A stretch of DNA of 64,000 bases from Craterostigma plantagineum (Eukaryota > Streptophyta > Magnoliopsida > Lamiales > Linderniaceae): contig JAPQWV010000012.1 in the NCBI GenBank assembly GCA_027422505.1, positions 23,451,501 through 23,515,500 on the forward strand, read 5' to 3'. A model generated the notes under the pieces. That model saw only the letters and a program-made list of their open reading frames with translations. It made no database searches and had not been told where the DNA came from. Positions 44,801-58,202 of this stretch are shown here, in pieces (positions within the stretch are counted from its first letter, which is position 1; every line of letters starts with the position of its first letter). A program made the position numbers and the translations under genes.

Positions 44801-45917
44801 TCCCCGTTGGAGAAGAAAGGGTAGTTTTCGATCTAATCTATAGCGATGATTTCCTAAAGAAATTAAATGAGATGTTACAAGGGAATATTATGGGTCAGGC
44901 CCTATTAGGTATTTTCCAACATGAATTAGGCCCAGTGTATTTCATTTCGGCCCAAGGACCTACTTTACTGAAAATATTAGAAAGAAGGACCAACAACGCG
45001 AAATGACATTTCTATCCTTCATAGTTGCCAAAAATTATACCCATTTGCCATCGTCTCTTTCGTTCGATTTTGGTTGCTTTTAGGACTATAAATTCGACTG
45101 AAATCTCGTTGTTAAGGTGCAAATAAGATGGGATCGACTCCGATTTGTCATGGGTAGTTATAATAATCGAATAATTTAATAGTTTAAGCGAAGTAATTAT
45201 GATATTACAGTTCGAAAAAACGCGATTATAAATGGGCCAAATATCGATTTTAATGGCCGATTAAGACAAAATTGAGTGAATTTGATAATGAGTCTTAATA
45301 ATGAACAAGAATTAGTGAGTTTAAGAAAGACTTAATGAAGAATTTTGATGCGACGTACGTATATTGAAGATTTTGTGAACACGATAACTGGATAACAATG
45401 GATGCAACTTAAGTAACAAATGTGACCACATTAGTAACAGATATAAGCAATATTGTAACTGATCGATGAACAAAAGTAACAGTTGTCCAAAAACAATTTT
45501 TTGTTATGAAAATAACCAACGATTCTAATATAAGGTTAAAGTCGCAAAAATGTCGACGTTATTGACCAAATTAAGTTAATTAGGTTTATACTGAAATATT
45601 ACTTCACACCCAATTCGAAAATCTAGTGGTAGAATCTCACTTCAATTGTCGAAAATTGAGAAATAATCGACCCTAATCTCATGTTATAAAACAGTACCTG
45701 ACTAACAAAATATTAAAAATAAATAACAATTTTATGTTTCCCTAATACCAAATTACTAACAGTTAGTAACTATACATCTAATCCAGATAACAAATCACTA
45801 ACGACGACAATGGCCAAGAAATCGAAGAAATTGAAGAAAGCAACGAGCCATCCCACGAGCAGCGATGACGAGCAGCAACGACATGGGATGAGATGTATCA
45901 TGATTCTGATAAAATCG

Positions 45918-46612
45918 TCCGTTGTTTACTGATTTCCTACAGTAACCGTTTAACAATGATCAACAACATATCAAGAGGAGAAAAGAACAAAATGTATATT
46001 CCGGTAACGAGGCGCTACTATACGAGTAACAGAATACATATTCACAATAACAATTTCATATGTAACTAGTTTAGGTTATGATTTTCCAAATTTATATTGT
46101 AAACACGCTACATTCACTAAAATATATGAATTTGAGAAGTTTTAAACTTAAATATATTAGTTTAGGTTGTGATTTTCATGGAGGATATGTTGGAGTTGAA
46201 GAAGTTGGAGTATATAGTATGGAAAACAAGTACCACTCTTCTTCAAAGGATGATAATGCTTCTACGGAATTGATTCTACTTACTCAAAACATATGGATAT
46301 GAACTACTAGTTGTTTATTACAATCCAGATGGTCGATCTAACATAAATTATTCAACAAAATTATTGACATCTTCTAACCTTAAACGTAAACCATATGTCG
46401 TTTACCGATTTCCTGCAGTAACTGTTTAAAGATGATCAATAACAAATCAAGAGGAGAAAAGAACAGAAATGTATAATTTGGTAACAGTGTCCTACAATAC
46501 TAGTAACCGAATACATATTCACAATAACAATTTAATGTAGCTAGTTTAGGTTATTTTTTCAATTTTATAGTGTAAACACGCTACATTCACTAAAATATAT
46601 GAATTTGAGAAC
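45918..46612. repeat. Direct repeat pair, about 220 bp
   Basis: 45918-46140 and 46398-46612 align along their whole length (for example TCAAGAGGAGAAAAGAACA, ACATATTCACAATAACAATT and AACACGCTACATTCACTAAA in both). They differ by scattered substitutions and small indels. The spacer between holds unrelated AT-rich sequence. Confidence 0.88.
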
Positions 46613-46859
46613 ATATTTAGGCACAACCGGCCAGGATCATTCAATACAACGGTATGAACACGATACCAAGGCAAACCCAACAAAAACGCATATCTAGTAA
46701 CATCCTGAAAAATTTTTGCAAATCCCGCCAAAACGAAAAAAATACACCCCACTTCCCTCTAAACCCCATTTCAACAAGAAAAAAGCATCTTCCTTCTTCA
46801 TTTACTACTTTTGTCTATTTGATATCAATTTCTACCTTTTCTATAGTTGATATCGAACT

Positions 46860-47580
46860 AACGAGCAAATAAGGTGCCACACCGAGCTGTCCATACTATG
46901 GATACTTGTATACATATTAGCTGTAATCGTTGCAAAAAACGGCTTTAATTTCATCTTATTTTTGCAAATTAGAACCGTACACATAATAACAATTAATTAC
47001 AGTTTAATAACGACTTTGATATACCTAGTAACGGTTTTGGTACTACGACCAACAGATTTGATACTCCGAGTAACAGTTTTGACACAGTAAAAATATACCC
47101 AATGGGGTCGACCATATTTTCGCGAAATTAAAAGACGAAAGTTGGACGAACGAGCAAACAATGTGCTGCACCGAGCCTTCCATGCTATGGGTACTTCAAA
47201 TTTATACATATTAGATGTAATCGTTGCAAAAAACGGCTTTGATTTCATCTTATTTTCGCAAATTAGAACCCTACACAAGGTAACAATTAATTAAATAACG
47301 GTTTTGATAGACCTAGTAACGCGTTTCGACGAGTAACAGATTTGTATTACGAGTAATAGTTTGGACACAGTAAGAATATACCCAAATTACTGGGGTCGAC
47401 GTATTTTCGCGAAATTAAAAAATGAACGTCGGACGAACGAGCAAACAATGTCCCGCATCGAGATGCCCATACTATGAGTACTTCGAATTTATACATATTA
47501 GATGTAATCGGTGCCAAAACGGCTTTGATTTCATCTTATTTTCACATATTAGAACCCTACATAGAAAGATTAAAATTCAT
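46860..47580. repeat. Tandem repeat, about 288-bp unit, 2.5 copies
   Basis: Units start at 46860, 47149 and 47436 with AACGAGCAAA, followed by ATACATATTAG(A/C)TGTAATC and AAACGGCTTT(A/G)ATTTCATC. The first two are 289 and 287 bp, and the third stops near 47580. Each contains several GTAACAG-like words. No protein is encoded. Confidence 0.9.
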
Positions 47581-48035
47581 ACAAATCTTACATCTTGCTT
47601 CGCCAATACCACAATACATCCTACCTTACACGACGAAATTGGTTGGTTAATGGGCATTCGAAATTTCAGAGCTCAATTCACTGTAAAACGAGATTCGTAA
47701 AATAAATATTCTCTGTCGATAACGCATCACAGTAACAGATAAGGAATGGAAATAACAGTTCACCAGACGTTTATAACAATATAATCTCACATCATAACAG
47801 AAAGTCGTCGGAAAATAACTTTTAGTTCAGTATGTTAGGAAGGGTATTTTCGTCAATACATATTTTAAAACCTTATCTCTGCCATTTTCGAAAAAGTTGG
47901 TCCTTTAAACTAATTGGAGTTCTGACAGGGACTGAACAGCTTATAAAATTACTGAGTAGGGACTGAATACAAATTATCCCATGTTACAATCGCAGGAAGA
48001 GCATAGGATATCGTAGTCAGTGTATTTATTGTTAG

Positions 48036-48036
<1 letters not shown>

Positions 48037-48068
<32 letters not shown>

Positions 48069-48081
48069 CGTGTGTGTGTGT
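48037..48081. repeat. TA/TG microsatellite
   Basis: An alternating TA tract runs into an alternating TG tract with one C interruption, about 45 bp in total. Confidence 0.9.
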
Positions 48082-49463
48082 GGTAGTCATAGAGAGACGA
48101 TATGAGGGTGTTTTTCGATGGACCGAAATAACATTTAAATGTGAAGGGTGTGTATGCATGGCTCCTCGTCAATAAATATACTTTTCTTTCACTACTTTCT
48201 CGTACTAGGGCTTGATTACTACATGCCGACACGTTCAATAAATGCCTATCTTATTATTATTCGTATGGTGTGCATTGCCCATGATAAGTGTTTAACTACC
48301 AATAGCATATTTAATTCTATCACATCCTATGTCCTTAAAGCCAAACATATTTCAGTTCCAAAATAATGTATTGATTTGGACCACGTCACCATATTCTTCC
48401 ATGTAATTACGGACTTCTTCCATGCATAGTAAGATCTTATATACTATATAGCACACATGTTGGTTTTGTCCTAGGTCTCTTTTTTTCTTTTCGTATAAAC
48501 TTATCTTTATCGCTTCACTCTTGAAGATCGGGGGCTAACTAAACAACTTCGTTCGTCAGATTTCGGTAAGATCTTCAATTTCATCGTTCATCCATTAGAT
48601 TATGGTATTAAAATCTATCTCTGATGTGTATTTGATATTTAATAACACGCCTTAACTTCATTCGCATTAGATTATCTTATATATATTGGAAAAATGTTTT
48701 TGAGTTAATACATTGCTCGCTTTATATGTTGCATGATCCATCGTGGTGACTAAATATTCAATCTCATACCGTATTACGCTTACATTAAGAAAAAATATCA
48801 ACAGTCATACGTTAATACTGTTCATCAGAGCAGTAGTACGTATATGAATTTGAGCGGGAACTGTTACAACAATTTCAAATAATATTAGCATAATAAATTA
48901 AAAAATGTTTTTGTGTTAAAGGATTTTCTTTACAATTCAATATATCATGGAAATAATGAACAAGAGTTTTATGATAATTCCAATCAAATATTTTCCAGTC
49001 ATATATATCAACCAACTTATTATTAGGTTGAACAACATTTAGTTTCTTCCAAATATAATTGTATTTGTTGTTTTTCTTTCTTAATGTAAGCATATGTAAT
49101 CCCGAATGACTGTAATATTTAATATTGTACGTCTATACTACTGCGCGACTAAAATCATTTAAGACTGTAATACTTCAAAGGATTACTATAACGGGCCCAA
49201 TTTCGCCCGCGGAGTGGCGTGTTTCAGGTTGCACCAAATGTGCCCGATTATGTTTTGGGGTCTAGAAATTAAGGCCTGATCCAGGTGTTTTTTCAGGACC
49301 AGGTCGGGCTGGCACACCGGCTCAGGCCCACTTTCAGCTATAGTTCAGGTGCATCGCACGGGGCAAAACTAGTTTAAAAAAGATAAGAATAAAGAGAATC
49401 ACTCATCTTTCCTTTTCGCCTCTTCGTCTTCTTCTCTTCGCCGTCTTCATCTTTGTCTTAACT
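48082..49463. other. Noncoding DNA downstream of the NLR pseudogene
   Basis: AT-rich, with no coding region. A GGCCCA/GCCCG-rich patch at about 49190-49350 (GGGCCCAATTTCGCCCGC ... CTCAGGCCCACTTTC) resembles subterminal DNA of hAT-type elements but has no paired end. Bases 49375-49463 probably include the 3' UTR of the NLR relic. Confidence 0.45.
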
Positions 49464-52072
49464 TCATCTCCATTCATCAATATGTACATGAAGGAGATCG
49501 TTTCCATTGTTCTCTTGCTCTTCTGCTATCTGCCTCACGGACTCGACGATGCACTCACTACATCCATCGACTTGTATGCTTAATAGCGTAATATCTCCTA
49601 TGTCTAACGGAAATCCTCCAGCACATGCAGTCCAACAAGCTCAAGCTTTTCGAGAACTGGAAAGTGACTAGACTCCGATCTCCAAATAACAAGATTCAAA
49701 TAACGAACTCTCAAGCATTTCAATCTTGGGAACTGTCCTTCGACGGTACACCACTCGTCACCAACTAACGCATGATCAACCAATTTGAGCACTTTGAGAT
49801 TCGGAAGCGAACCAATCATGGCCATGTCTTCCCAACTAATTCTTCCACCCCAAAAACTTAATTTCTTCAGCGACTGCGGGAATGAGATGATCTTTATGTC
49901 CAAATAAGTAAACGCACAATCTACAGACAACGATTGAAGATTGCGAAGAAGTGCGAGATTGTTGAGGCAATAATACGACCAGTTTATTTGTCCTCTAAAG
50001 GAAGAAGCATCATAAAACAATGCTAGTTTAACTAGATTAGGCAATCTTCTAACGACCTCCACTGTACACCTGAAATTGCATATACGTGTAACCGTAAGCA
50101 TATGCAAGATAGCCATGTCGTCCGTATCCACTGGATCAGGCAACACATCAATACGTGCACGAACGTGTCTTAACTGCGGCATGTCCCATATTTTCGATAA
50201 TGACAAAGTACTTGTGTGTCCGTTTAAGTGCAATACTTGTAAATTCCAAAGTAGACATATAGGAAATGGAGATGCTAATACAACAGGAGCCCAACGGAAA
50301 ACACCTATGAAAAGGGACCTTAGTTTCGTGACATGAGGAGGAATATCAAGGGTATAATCTTTTATCTCATCTATTAACTTGACGCGTTAAGTCTTGGATA
50401 CTTTGCGCTGCACGCATCGCACACCGTAGAGTTCGTCTGAGTAGTCGATCGAGAACCAACGACCACTGTGCACAGCTGAATCCTCTCGAACGCAACCTTG
50501 CCCTTACCGCATACGAAGCACACATTTTCCCAGTTGGTACGCTGTAGGGTTAGTCCGAGTCGTTGATCGGGAACCAACGACCACTCTCCACTTTCAAGTG
50601 GCATGTCTTGTCTGGTTGGCACGCTCAAAAACTGCTCCTCAGAAGTTTCTTTGATGCATATTAGCCTCATAAGGTCGTGGATTCCACAAATCTTGAATTC
50701 TCTGAGATTTCCCAGTTTACGAACGAGAACCATATTTTTTCCGATCAAATCTTCCAAGTATCCCATTGCAACATCCTCCATACTTCCACCTCTCATCGGC
50801 CTCACCATTCCCTCTGCTACCCACGATTCGATGAGTCGATTGACCACAATGTCACTATCTTCGGGAAAATATCCCATATAAAGGAAGCATGGATTAAGAT
50901 GAATGGGCAAATGATCGTAACTAATAGATAATATACTCAAGCACTTCTGCTCGAGTTCATACTCAAAAAATGACTCCATTTTATCGGCAACTGGCTCCCA
51001 GTATTCACGTGCCCCTTTAGATTTTGCCATGAGTCTTCCCATTACGACGAGTGCGAGGGGAAGTCTACCACACTTTTTCGCAATTTTCTTTCCGATTACC
51101 TCCAATTCTGCACTGCAACGAGATATTTCGCGGAACAATGTCCAGATTTTGTCGTCATCGAGCAAACTGATCGAAGAGCAGCTGTCGGGAGGAGCTAAAG
51201 AGTTAGCCAAATTTGATAGCCTCGTAGTTATCACGATTCGACTTCTATTGCTATCGCTCGGAAAGAACCGCCTTAGACCATTCCAAGCTTCGACACTCCA
51301 AATATCATCGATAACTATCAAGTACCTCCTACGGAATAATTTCTGGTACAGACTAGTTCCCAAATTAGCATCATCACCACTGACAAAACCCTTCCTTTTG
51401 AGGTCCATAAGAATTTTCTGAACATTGTCGCATTCTTACGATATCGTGAGCCAAATGCGCACATCAAAGTGTTCGGTTATTAATTGACTGTCAAAGATAT
51501 GTCGGGCAAGAGTCGTCTTACCTATGCCTCCCATTCCCATAATTGGGATGATTTGAAGGTTAGGGTTTGTTCCGGCGAGCTTATCGATGATCTTTTCCGA
51601 GTGGTCCTCAAATCCCACCACAGTTTTCGTGCCATCAGACGAATCGACATAGGAAGAAGGCTTTGCGAGAGGCCGAACAGCTACGCCGTGATCTCTTTCC
51701 TCGATCGACACCATCAACTCTTGATTTATGGATTATGTCCTTTGAATCAGCTCCTCTATATCTCGACAGAAAGACGATCTTTCGATCTCATCCAATTCAT
51801 CGTCGTCATCATTGGCTCCAATAATACGAAGTCGATCTACTACGAATTTGTCGACTACGTCGTCTGCCTCGATAACGACTTGGCGTATTTGCTCAATCGT
51901 CGTGTCATCGACCAGCGAGTGAAGCTCGAGAGATTCTTGCAAGGAGCTGTTTTTTCTTGCAGAGCTTCAATACGAGGTTTGTTTGGAAGAATCTTATTAC
52001 AGCGAGGAGGAAGAGAGCGTTGTCCAAGGAACGCATGAGAGTAAGAACCGATGCGTAAGCTCCTACTGCCAT
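49464..52072 (-). pseudogene. CC-NBS-LRR resistance protein relic (R1-like)
   Basis: The ATG at 52072 begins MAVGAYASVLTLMRSLDN, the typical N-terminus of asterid R1-type NLRs. The coiled-coil part continues in shifted frames (QESLELHSLVDD, EADDVVDKFV). NB-ARC motifs in order: VVGFEDHSEKI, P-loop GMGGIGKTTLA (about 51520), kinase-2 LIVIDDIW (about 51310), RIVITTR, CGRLPLALVVMG (about 51060), CFLYMGYFPED, and IHDLMR at the MHD position (about 50660). About ten LRRs follow (50300-49604). The C-terminus in a third frame (FPLDIGDITLL ... AEEQENNGNDLLHVHI) matches family ends and stops at 49464. Frameshifts near 51990, 51725, 51425, 50375 and 49605 make a functional immune receptor unlikely. Such proteins sense pathogen effectors in the cytoplasm. 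Confidence 0.9.
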
Positions 52073-52379
52073 TTTTTAATCGAGCAATGAGCTGAAACAG
52101 AATGCAAGTGAGACCAGAAATTAACTGTTGTTAAAATTCAATTATTTGAGTTGACTTGACCTACCGCTGAGTCTCTCAAGTAAACGTTAAAATAGTGCTG
52201 TGTCTTTGTACCCTATCCATATGAGGAGATGTAATAATGGGCTTTGTGATAATAGGTTTTAGAAGAACAATTATTTAGATATACTAGTTTTATGTGCGAT
52301 TATTATTATTATTAAGATAGACATGCAGCTCAGAAGCTATAAATGGAAGTTCTCGAAATTCGCATACTTTTTGTTAAAC
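52073..52379. other. Upstream flank of the NLR relic
   Basis: About 310 bp between the NLR start and the copia insertion site. No coding region or clear TATA box was assigned. Confidence 0.4.
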
Positions 52380-52384
52380 AAGGC

Positions 52385-53132
52385 TGTTAATGTCGAGATC
52401 TTCAAAGATTTGGAAAAAGATTTTGTCTTCCTTCCCCAAAATAAGTGGTGCACATACATGCCAAAAATAGGAGATTGCAACTACTAAATATGGAAGATAT
52501 GAGATCAACCAATAAGGAGAGAAGATCGAATCAAATATTTACTATATTTGGAGAGATCTTCAAGGAGATATTTTAGAAGATATCCAAGGAATCTTTTACC
52601 AATTCAAGAGGGAACCAAGGCCTATAAAAGAAGGATTTTCGAGCTGCCATAAGTGCACTTTTTGACGAGAAATTTGAGAGCTTTCATGGAGTGCTTTTGA
52701 GCGACATACTGAGCGAAAATCATGAGCGAAGCACATATCGAATTTGAGCGAGTTTTACTTGTCACGAGAGTGTCTTTTTAGCCTAGTATTTCGTTTGCAA
52801 AAGTCTTAGGACTTTGTAGGTTTGCAGAATAGTTAGATTCGTAGTTTGCAGAATCGTTTAGATTCGTCGTTTTTCTAGGCTTGTTTTTACTATCTTCGGA
52901 TAGTTATTTTGCCATCCATTGCTATTAGTGGAATTCTCCTTGAGGCACGCAACAAGTTTTTATAACTTGCTGCACAAAATTTACATCTCGTGTTTATCAA
53001 TTTTCGTCACTAAGTTCGTTAAATTTTCCGCTGTGCGTTCTGTGTGGGCGTCAATGTTCACTCAACTTTAGGTTCAACATATCAGTCACCAGTTTACTAC
53101 TTAGCGTTTACATGCATATCGTACCGGCTTCA
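52385..53132 (+). repeat. SIRE-like 5' LTR
   Basis: 748 bp. A TATA box CCTATAAAAG lies at 52621-52630 (the same motif is in the other LTR near 59872), giving the likely transcription start about 30 bases on. It ends CGGCTTCA, followed by AAG and the primer-binding site. Confidence 0.93.
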
Positions 53133-53135
53133 AAG

Positions 53136-53146
53136 TGGTATCAGAG
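53136..53146 (+). other. Primer-binding site, initiator tRNA-Met type
   Basis: TGGTATCAGAG lies three bases after the 5' LTR, complementary to the 3' end of plant initiator tRNA-Met. Confidence 0.9.
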
Positions 53147-53185
53147 ACTCCGCTTGACGTGACTAAGCGTTTATGATCCTTTTCC

Positions 53186-54550
53186 ATGGATGTTACAAGC
53201 TCAAATCATCTCGGCAAAGTCCCTGTCTTAGACGGTTCCAATTATGCCTATTGGAAGGTTCGTGTGTGCCAATGCATCAAGTCCATAGATGTGCGAGCGT
53301 GGGAAGCTGTTCTCAACGGATACACTCCACCTCGATCTCCTCCAGATGCTGATGGCGAAGTAGTCGTCAAGCCTATCGAACAGTGGACGATTGCTGAAAA
53401 GAATGCGGCCGAGTACAACGACAAAGCTCTTAATGCCATCTTCTCCTCAGTGGATATCTTCATGTTCAAAATTATTCAGAATTGTTCGACGGCAAAGAAC
53501 GCTTGGGATCTACTTCAGAGGTACTGCGAAGGCGATGGGAGCGTGAGGGAAACCAAACTGCGTTATCTCCTCAATCAGTTTGAAAACCTCATAATGAAGG
53601 ACGACGAGGATATCACCACATACTTTGGGAAGATTCTGACGATATCAAGCGAGTGTGCTAGCCTCGGAGATCTGATTGCAAATAAGGTACTTGTTTCTAA
53701 AGCTTTACGTACTTTAATTGAAAAGTTTAATGTGAAGGTAGCGGCGATCGAGGAAGCACACAACCTGTCCACTATGGAGTTCAACACGTTGATGAACATC
53801 ATGAAGAATTACGAGACCAACCTTGACGTTCAAAAGAGGGCATCACACGGCAAAAGCCTTGCGTGAGTCAGTCAACCATCCAAGGTTCAAACCGAGGATG
53901 ACTCTGACAATGATGATGATACTGCCATGCTGGTGAAGAACTTTGCGAAGTTTCTCAGAAAGAACAAGATTGTTGAGGAGAATGTTGGCCAGAATGCTGG
54001 ACCAACATTCAGGAAGGTGCAGAATGTCAAAGTTGAACCCTCGACGGCTCCTCCATTCTTCAAATGCAAACCAGATGGAAAGAAGAAGAACATCAACTAC
54101 GAATCTGTAAGATGCTACGAATGCCAAGGATGGGGCCATTTTGCCAACGAGTATGCAAATACCCTCCGCAAGCACGGAAAAGCTATGTGGATCGATCTTT
54201 CTGATGATGAAGATGAAGAACCATGTCCCAAGCAGACCAAGCAATCATCAGTTACTATTCAGTCCTTCTTGGATGGAGATGACGATGAAGATCATCAAAT
54301 CGGCTTCACTGCGGTAACTAATGTTGAGCCAACATTTGACTCAACATCTGATAAACAGATTATTTTTTATTACGATGACTCAAACTGTTTTGATGGGTTT
54401 TCAAGTTCTGATGATGCAGATTTAGAAACAGATGTTTGTGCAGATATGAAGCTATTGTCCGCACAATTGGAAATAGAGAAGGCGAAAAATGGAAGCCGTG
54501 CTGACACGAAAGGACAAGGAGATCGACCAGCTACAGAAGCGAGTCGATGA
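53186..54550 (+). pseudogene. SIRE-like gag
   Basis: The ATG at 53186 starts MDVTSSNHLGKVPVLDG, then the UBN2-type gag core (NYAYWKVRVCQCIKS, AWDLLQRYCEG, LRYLLNQFENL, LRTLIEKFNVKVAAIEE). One in-frame TGA (53864-53866) interrupts a frame that otherwise continues to 54550, with an acidic linker and the zinc knuckle CYECQGWGHFANEY, in which the last Cys of CCHC has become Tyr. A second knuckle, CHHCMQSGHIKPFC (about 54808-54850), follows after a frameshift. Confidence 0.9.
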
Positions 54551-54701
54551 GGCTGACGAAACCTTTACGAAGTTAAACAAGGGTAGATTCTCCCTTTGAA
54601 GTTGTCTCTTGGTATGGTTGATAAACAGGGACTTGGATTCGATTCTCAGCCTGTTAGTGAAGTTCTTAAACCCGTGAACCATGCTCAGCCTAAGATAGTT
54701 T

Positions 54702-57700
54702 TTGTTAAAGAAAAGTCGCATGCTTCGAGTGATACGATTAAAACCGAGTGATAAGAAGAGTCCTAAGCATACCACTGTTAAGTCTAAAGATAGATCATTA
54801 AAATGTCATCATTGCATGCAATCTGGTCATATCAAACCGTTTTGCTGGATGTTGAAGGGGGAGATTTCTACGAAGAAATCGATGCCGACTGAAATGTCGT
54901 CCAACATTTCGCTCAACATTGAGAAATCAGTGTTGAAAGGAATGGATGGAGAGATTTCGGCTGGCTCACCTTCAAATTCTGATAGTCCAAAAGCTGTATT
55001 ATCATCTAAGAAAGTTTGGGTAGAGAAATCCGTTCATAAATGCAATGTTGTATATACCTCTTTGCGAGCTAACGTGACATGTTCTTGGTACTTCGATAGA
55101 GGGTGTTCCCGACAAATGACGGGTACCAAGGAGTTTCTAAGTGACTACACACTTTTGAGCAGCGGATCTGTGACGTTTGGAGGAGGTGCAAAGGGACGGA
55201 TTCTTGGCCGCGGAAGACTGAATGTGGCCGACTTTCCTAGACTAAGCAATGTTCTACATGTCGAAGGTCTTGTGGCTAATTTAATTAGCATAAGCTAGCT
55301 TTGCGACGACGACCTTGAGGTACGTTTTAATAAAGAATGTTGTGAGGTATTTAACAACGATTGTGTTCGAGTGATGGCAGGTAAAAGGTCAAGTGATAAT
55401 TGCTATCTAGTCGGCAACAAATCCAGCACGAAGGACATATGCCAACTGTCGAAAGCCGAAGATGAAGTGATTCTTTGGCATTACAAGCTAGGCCACGTCA
55501 ATTACCGGACCCTGGAGCAGCTTATCAAACACGAAGCAATCAGAGGCATTCCAAAGCTGAAGGAGTTTGGTAAGGTTGTATGTGAGTCATGCTTGAAGGG
55601 TAAGCAAGTGCATGCTAGTCATAATGTTGACCCACAATCTGCTCAACATTTCAAAACTGCCCACTGTTTTCAGTTGATACATATGGATTTGATGGGTCCG
55701 ATGGAAGTAGATAGCATTGGTGGTAGGAAATATGCTTATGTGCTCGTTGATGACTACTCTAGATATGCATGGATTTTCTTTCTTAGGGAAAAATCTGAGT
55801 CGTATGATTTCTTCAAAAAATTTTGTGCTATGATTAAAAATAATTTCAGTGCTTCAATCTCTCATATTAGGTCTGATCATGGTAGGGAATTTGAGAATCA
55901 ATTGTTCGATGAATTCTGTGATAGGAAAGGCATTATTCATGAGTATTCATCTCCTAAGACGCCCCAACAAAATGGGGTGACCGAAAGGAAGAATGGGACT
56001 TTACAAGAAATGGCACGTGTTATGTTGCATTCTAAGAGTCTTTCTAAGAGGTTTTGGGCTGAAGCGTTGCATACGGCATGTCATATAGCTAGTCGTGTGT
56101 TCTTTCGCCATGGTACTAAAATGACTTCGTATGAATTGTTGAATGGGAAAAAGCCTACTGTAAAGTACTTTCATGTTTTTGGATGCTACTGTTATATGCT
56201 TAATGATCGTGAGTACTTGACCAAATTTGATTCGAAGATTGATAAATGTATCTTCCTAGGTTATTCCTCGAATAGTCATGCTTATCGAGTGTACAATTTG
56301 CGATTGAAATATGTTCAGGAATCTATTAATATAGTTTTTGATGATGCTACTGACCTAAGCAGAAATGCTCCACAAGTTGATATTTCAGATGTTATTCGAG
56401 CTGCCAGTGAGACAGACGTTAATGTGGAGGAAAATGTCGAGCCAACATTTGACTCACTGCACCTGAACAGACTGCTGAGGCTGGACCTAGTGAAGTTCGA
56501 AGAGACCCCCCACCTAAGATACAGAAGGACCATCCCACTGACCTAATCATCGGAGATCTGAACAAAGGAAGGAAAACCAGAGACAAACCACGAAAGGACT
56601 ACAAGTCAATGGTAAAAAATGTATGCATGAACTCCGTATACAATGAGGTACGCTTTAACTGTTTTGTATCTGAAATTGAGCCAAAAAACGTTCTTGAAGC
56701 TCTCAACGACAGTTTTTGGATCAATACCATGCAAGAGTTGCAATTCGAGAAAAATCAAGTATGGATTTTAGTTCCACGGCCGAAAGACATTAATGTCATA
56801 GGCACTAAGTGGATTTTTAAGAATAAGTCTGATGAGCATGGTAGAATAGTTAGGAATAAAGCGCGTCTAGTTGCCCAAGGCTATACACAAGTCGAGGGAA
56901 TTGATTTCGATGAGACATTTGCCCCCGTTGCTAGACTTGAATCGATTAGGATATTGCTTGCTATTGCATGTTGGCTCAGCATTACTTTACATCAAATAGA
57001 TGTTAAGGGTGCATTCTTGAATGACTATATTGATAAAGAAATTTGTGTTGAGCAGCCTAAAGGATTTGAAGATCCACATTTTCCTAATCATGTTTGTAAG
57101 TTGCAGAAAGCGCTTTATGGACTTAAGCAGGCGCCTAGAGCTTGGTATGGTAGGTTGACGACGTTCCTACTTGAGTTTGGGTAGGTTCGTGCGAGGTGAA
57201 GCTGATCGCACACTTTTTGTAAAAAGAGTTGGTGCAGATATTTTGATAGCCCAAATTTATGTAGATGATATTGTTTTTGGCTCTAGTTCTCAAATCATGT
57301 TAGACCAATTCGTACATGCTATGACTTCTACTTTCGAAATGAGTATGATTGGTGAGCTAACATTTTTCTTAGGCCTGCAGATTAAGCAAAGCAACGACGA
57401 TATTTTTATGTCCCAGGAGAAGTATGCGAAGAACACAGTGAAGAAATTCGGGCTGGCTACTGCCAAGGTAATGAAAACACCGATGGGTTCAACACATAAG
57501 GTAAGTAAAGATAATGTTGGACAGAATGTTGACCCCACATTGTATCGTTCCATGATAGGGAGTCTTTTATATCTTTCAGCGAGTAGACCTGATATTATGT
57601 TTAGTGTTTGTGTTTGCGATAGATATCAGGCTGAGCCAAAAATTTCCCATTTAAATGCTGTGAAGAGAATTTTAAGATATGTGAGTGGTTCGTGTAGTTT

Positions 57701-58202
57701 GGGGTTATGGTTCTCGAAAGATACTAACACGAATCTTGTAGGATATAATGATGCTGATTGGGCAGGTGACGAAGATGACCGCAAGAGCACAAGTGGCGGC
57801 TGTTTCTTCTTAGGTAATAATCTTGTGTCTTGGTACAGTAAGAAACAAAATTGCGTGTCACTATCTACGGCTGAGTCTGAATATGTAGCCGCAGGTAGTT
57901 GTTGTACTTAGCTTATCTGGTTGAATAGCATGTTAGGTGATTATGGCTTAGAGAGTCAGTCCGTGCTCATGTATTGTGATAACCTTAGTGCCATCAACAT
58001 ATCTAAGAACCCTATCCAGCATTCACGCACGAAGCATATAGATATAAGACATCATTTTCTGAGAGATATGGTAGAAAAAGAATTAGTGCGCACTGAGCAT
58101 GTAGACACGAAACATCAGTTAGCTGACATTTTCACGAAAGCATCGGATTTTGAAAGGTTTTCGGACCTGAAAAAATCCATAGGTTTGCATCGGTCTATCT
58201 GA
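54702..58202 (+). pseudogene. SIRE-like pol: protease, integrase, RT, RNase H
   Basis: Protease: WYFDRGCSRQMTG (about 55087), with DRG in place of the D-S/T-G triad. Pre-integrase: HYKLGHVNYRTLEQL ... CESCLKGKQ. Integrase: HMDLMGPM, DDYSRYAW, IRSDHGREFEN, TPQQNGVTERKNGTL (55680-56000), with the D-D-E residues present. Reverse transcriptase: [49 protein letters not shown] and intact IYVDDIVFG (about 57255). RNase H: NDADWAGDEDDRKSTSGG, SLSTAESEYVAAG, YCDNLSAINISKNPIQHSRTKHIDIRHHFLRD. Stops near 55299 and 57911 and frame breaks near 56546 and 57180 interrupt the polyprotein. Confidence 0.92.

Larger units (their letters stand above)
44870..47990. mobile_element. GTAAC-rich repeat region, possible non-autonomous MULE
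   Basis: Noncoding DNA dominated by GTAACAG/GTAACTG-type words, with large internal repeats (listed separately). The right edge, read on the minus strand, is TGTAACATGGGATAATTTGT, and the left edge has TGTTACAAGGGAATATTATG, which could be diverged terminal inverted repeats of MULE style. No target duplication was found, and no transposase is encoded. Confidence 0.35.

Noticed and set aside
46078..46302. 74-codon plus-strand frame
   Set aside because: Lies partly within the 220-bp direct repeat, and the second repeat copy does not keep the frame open.
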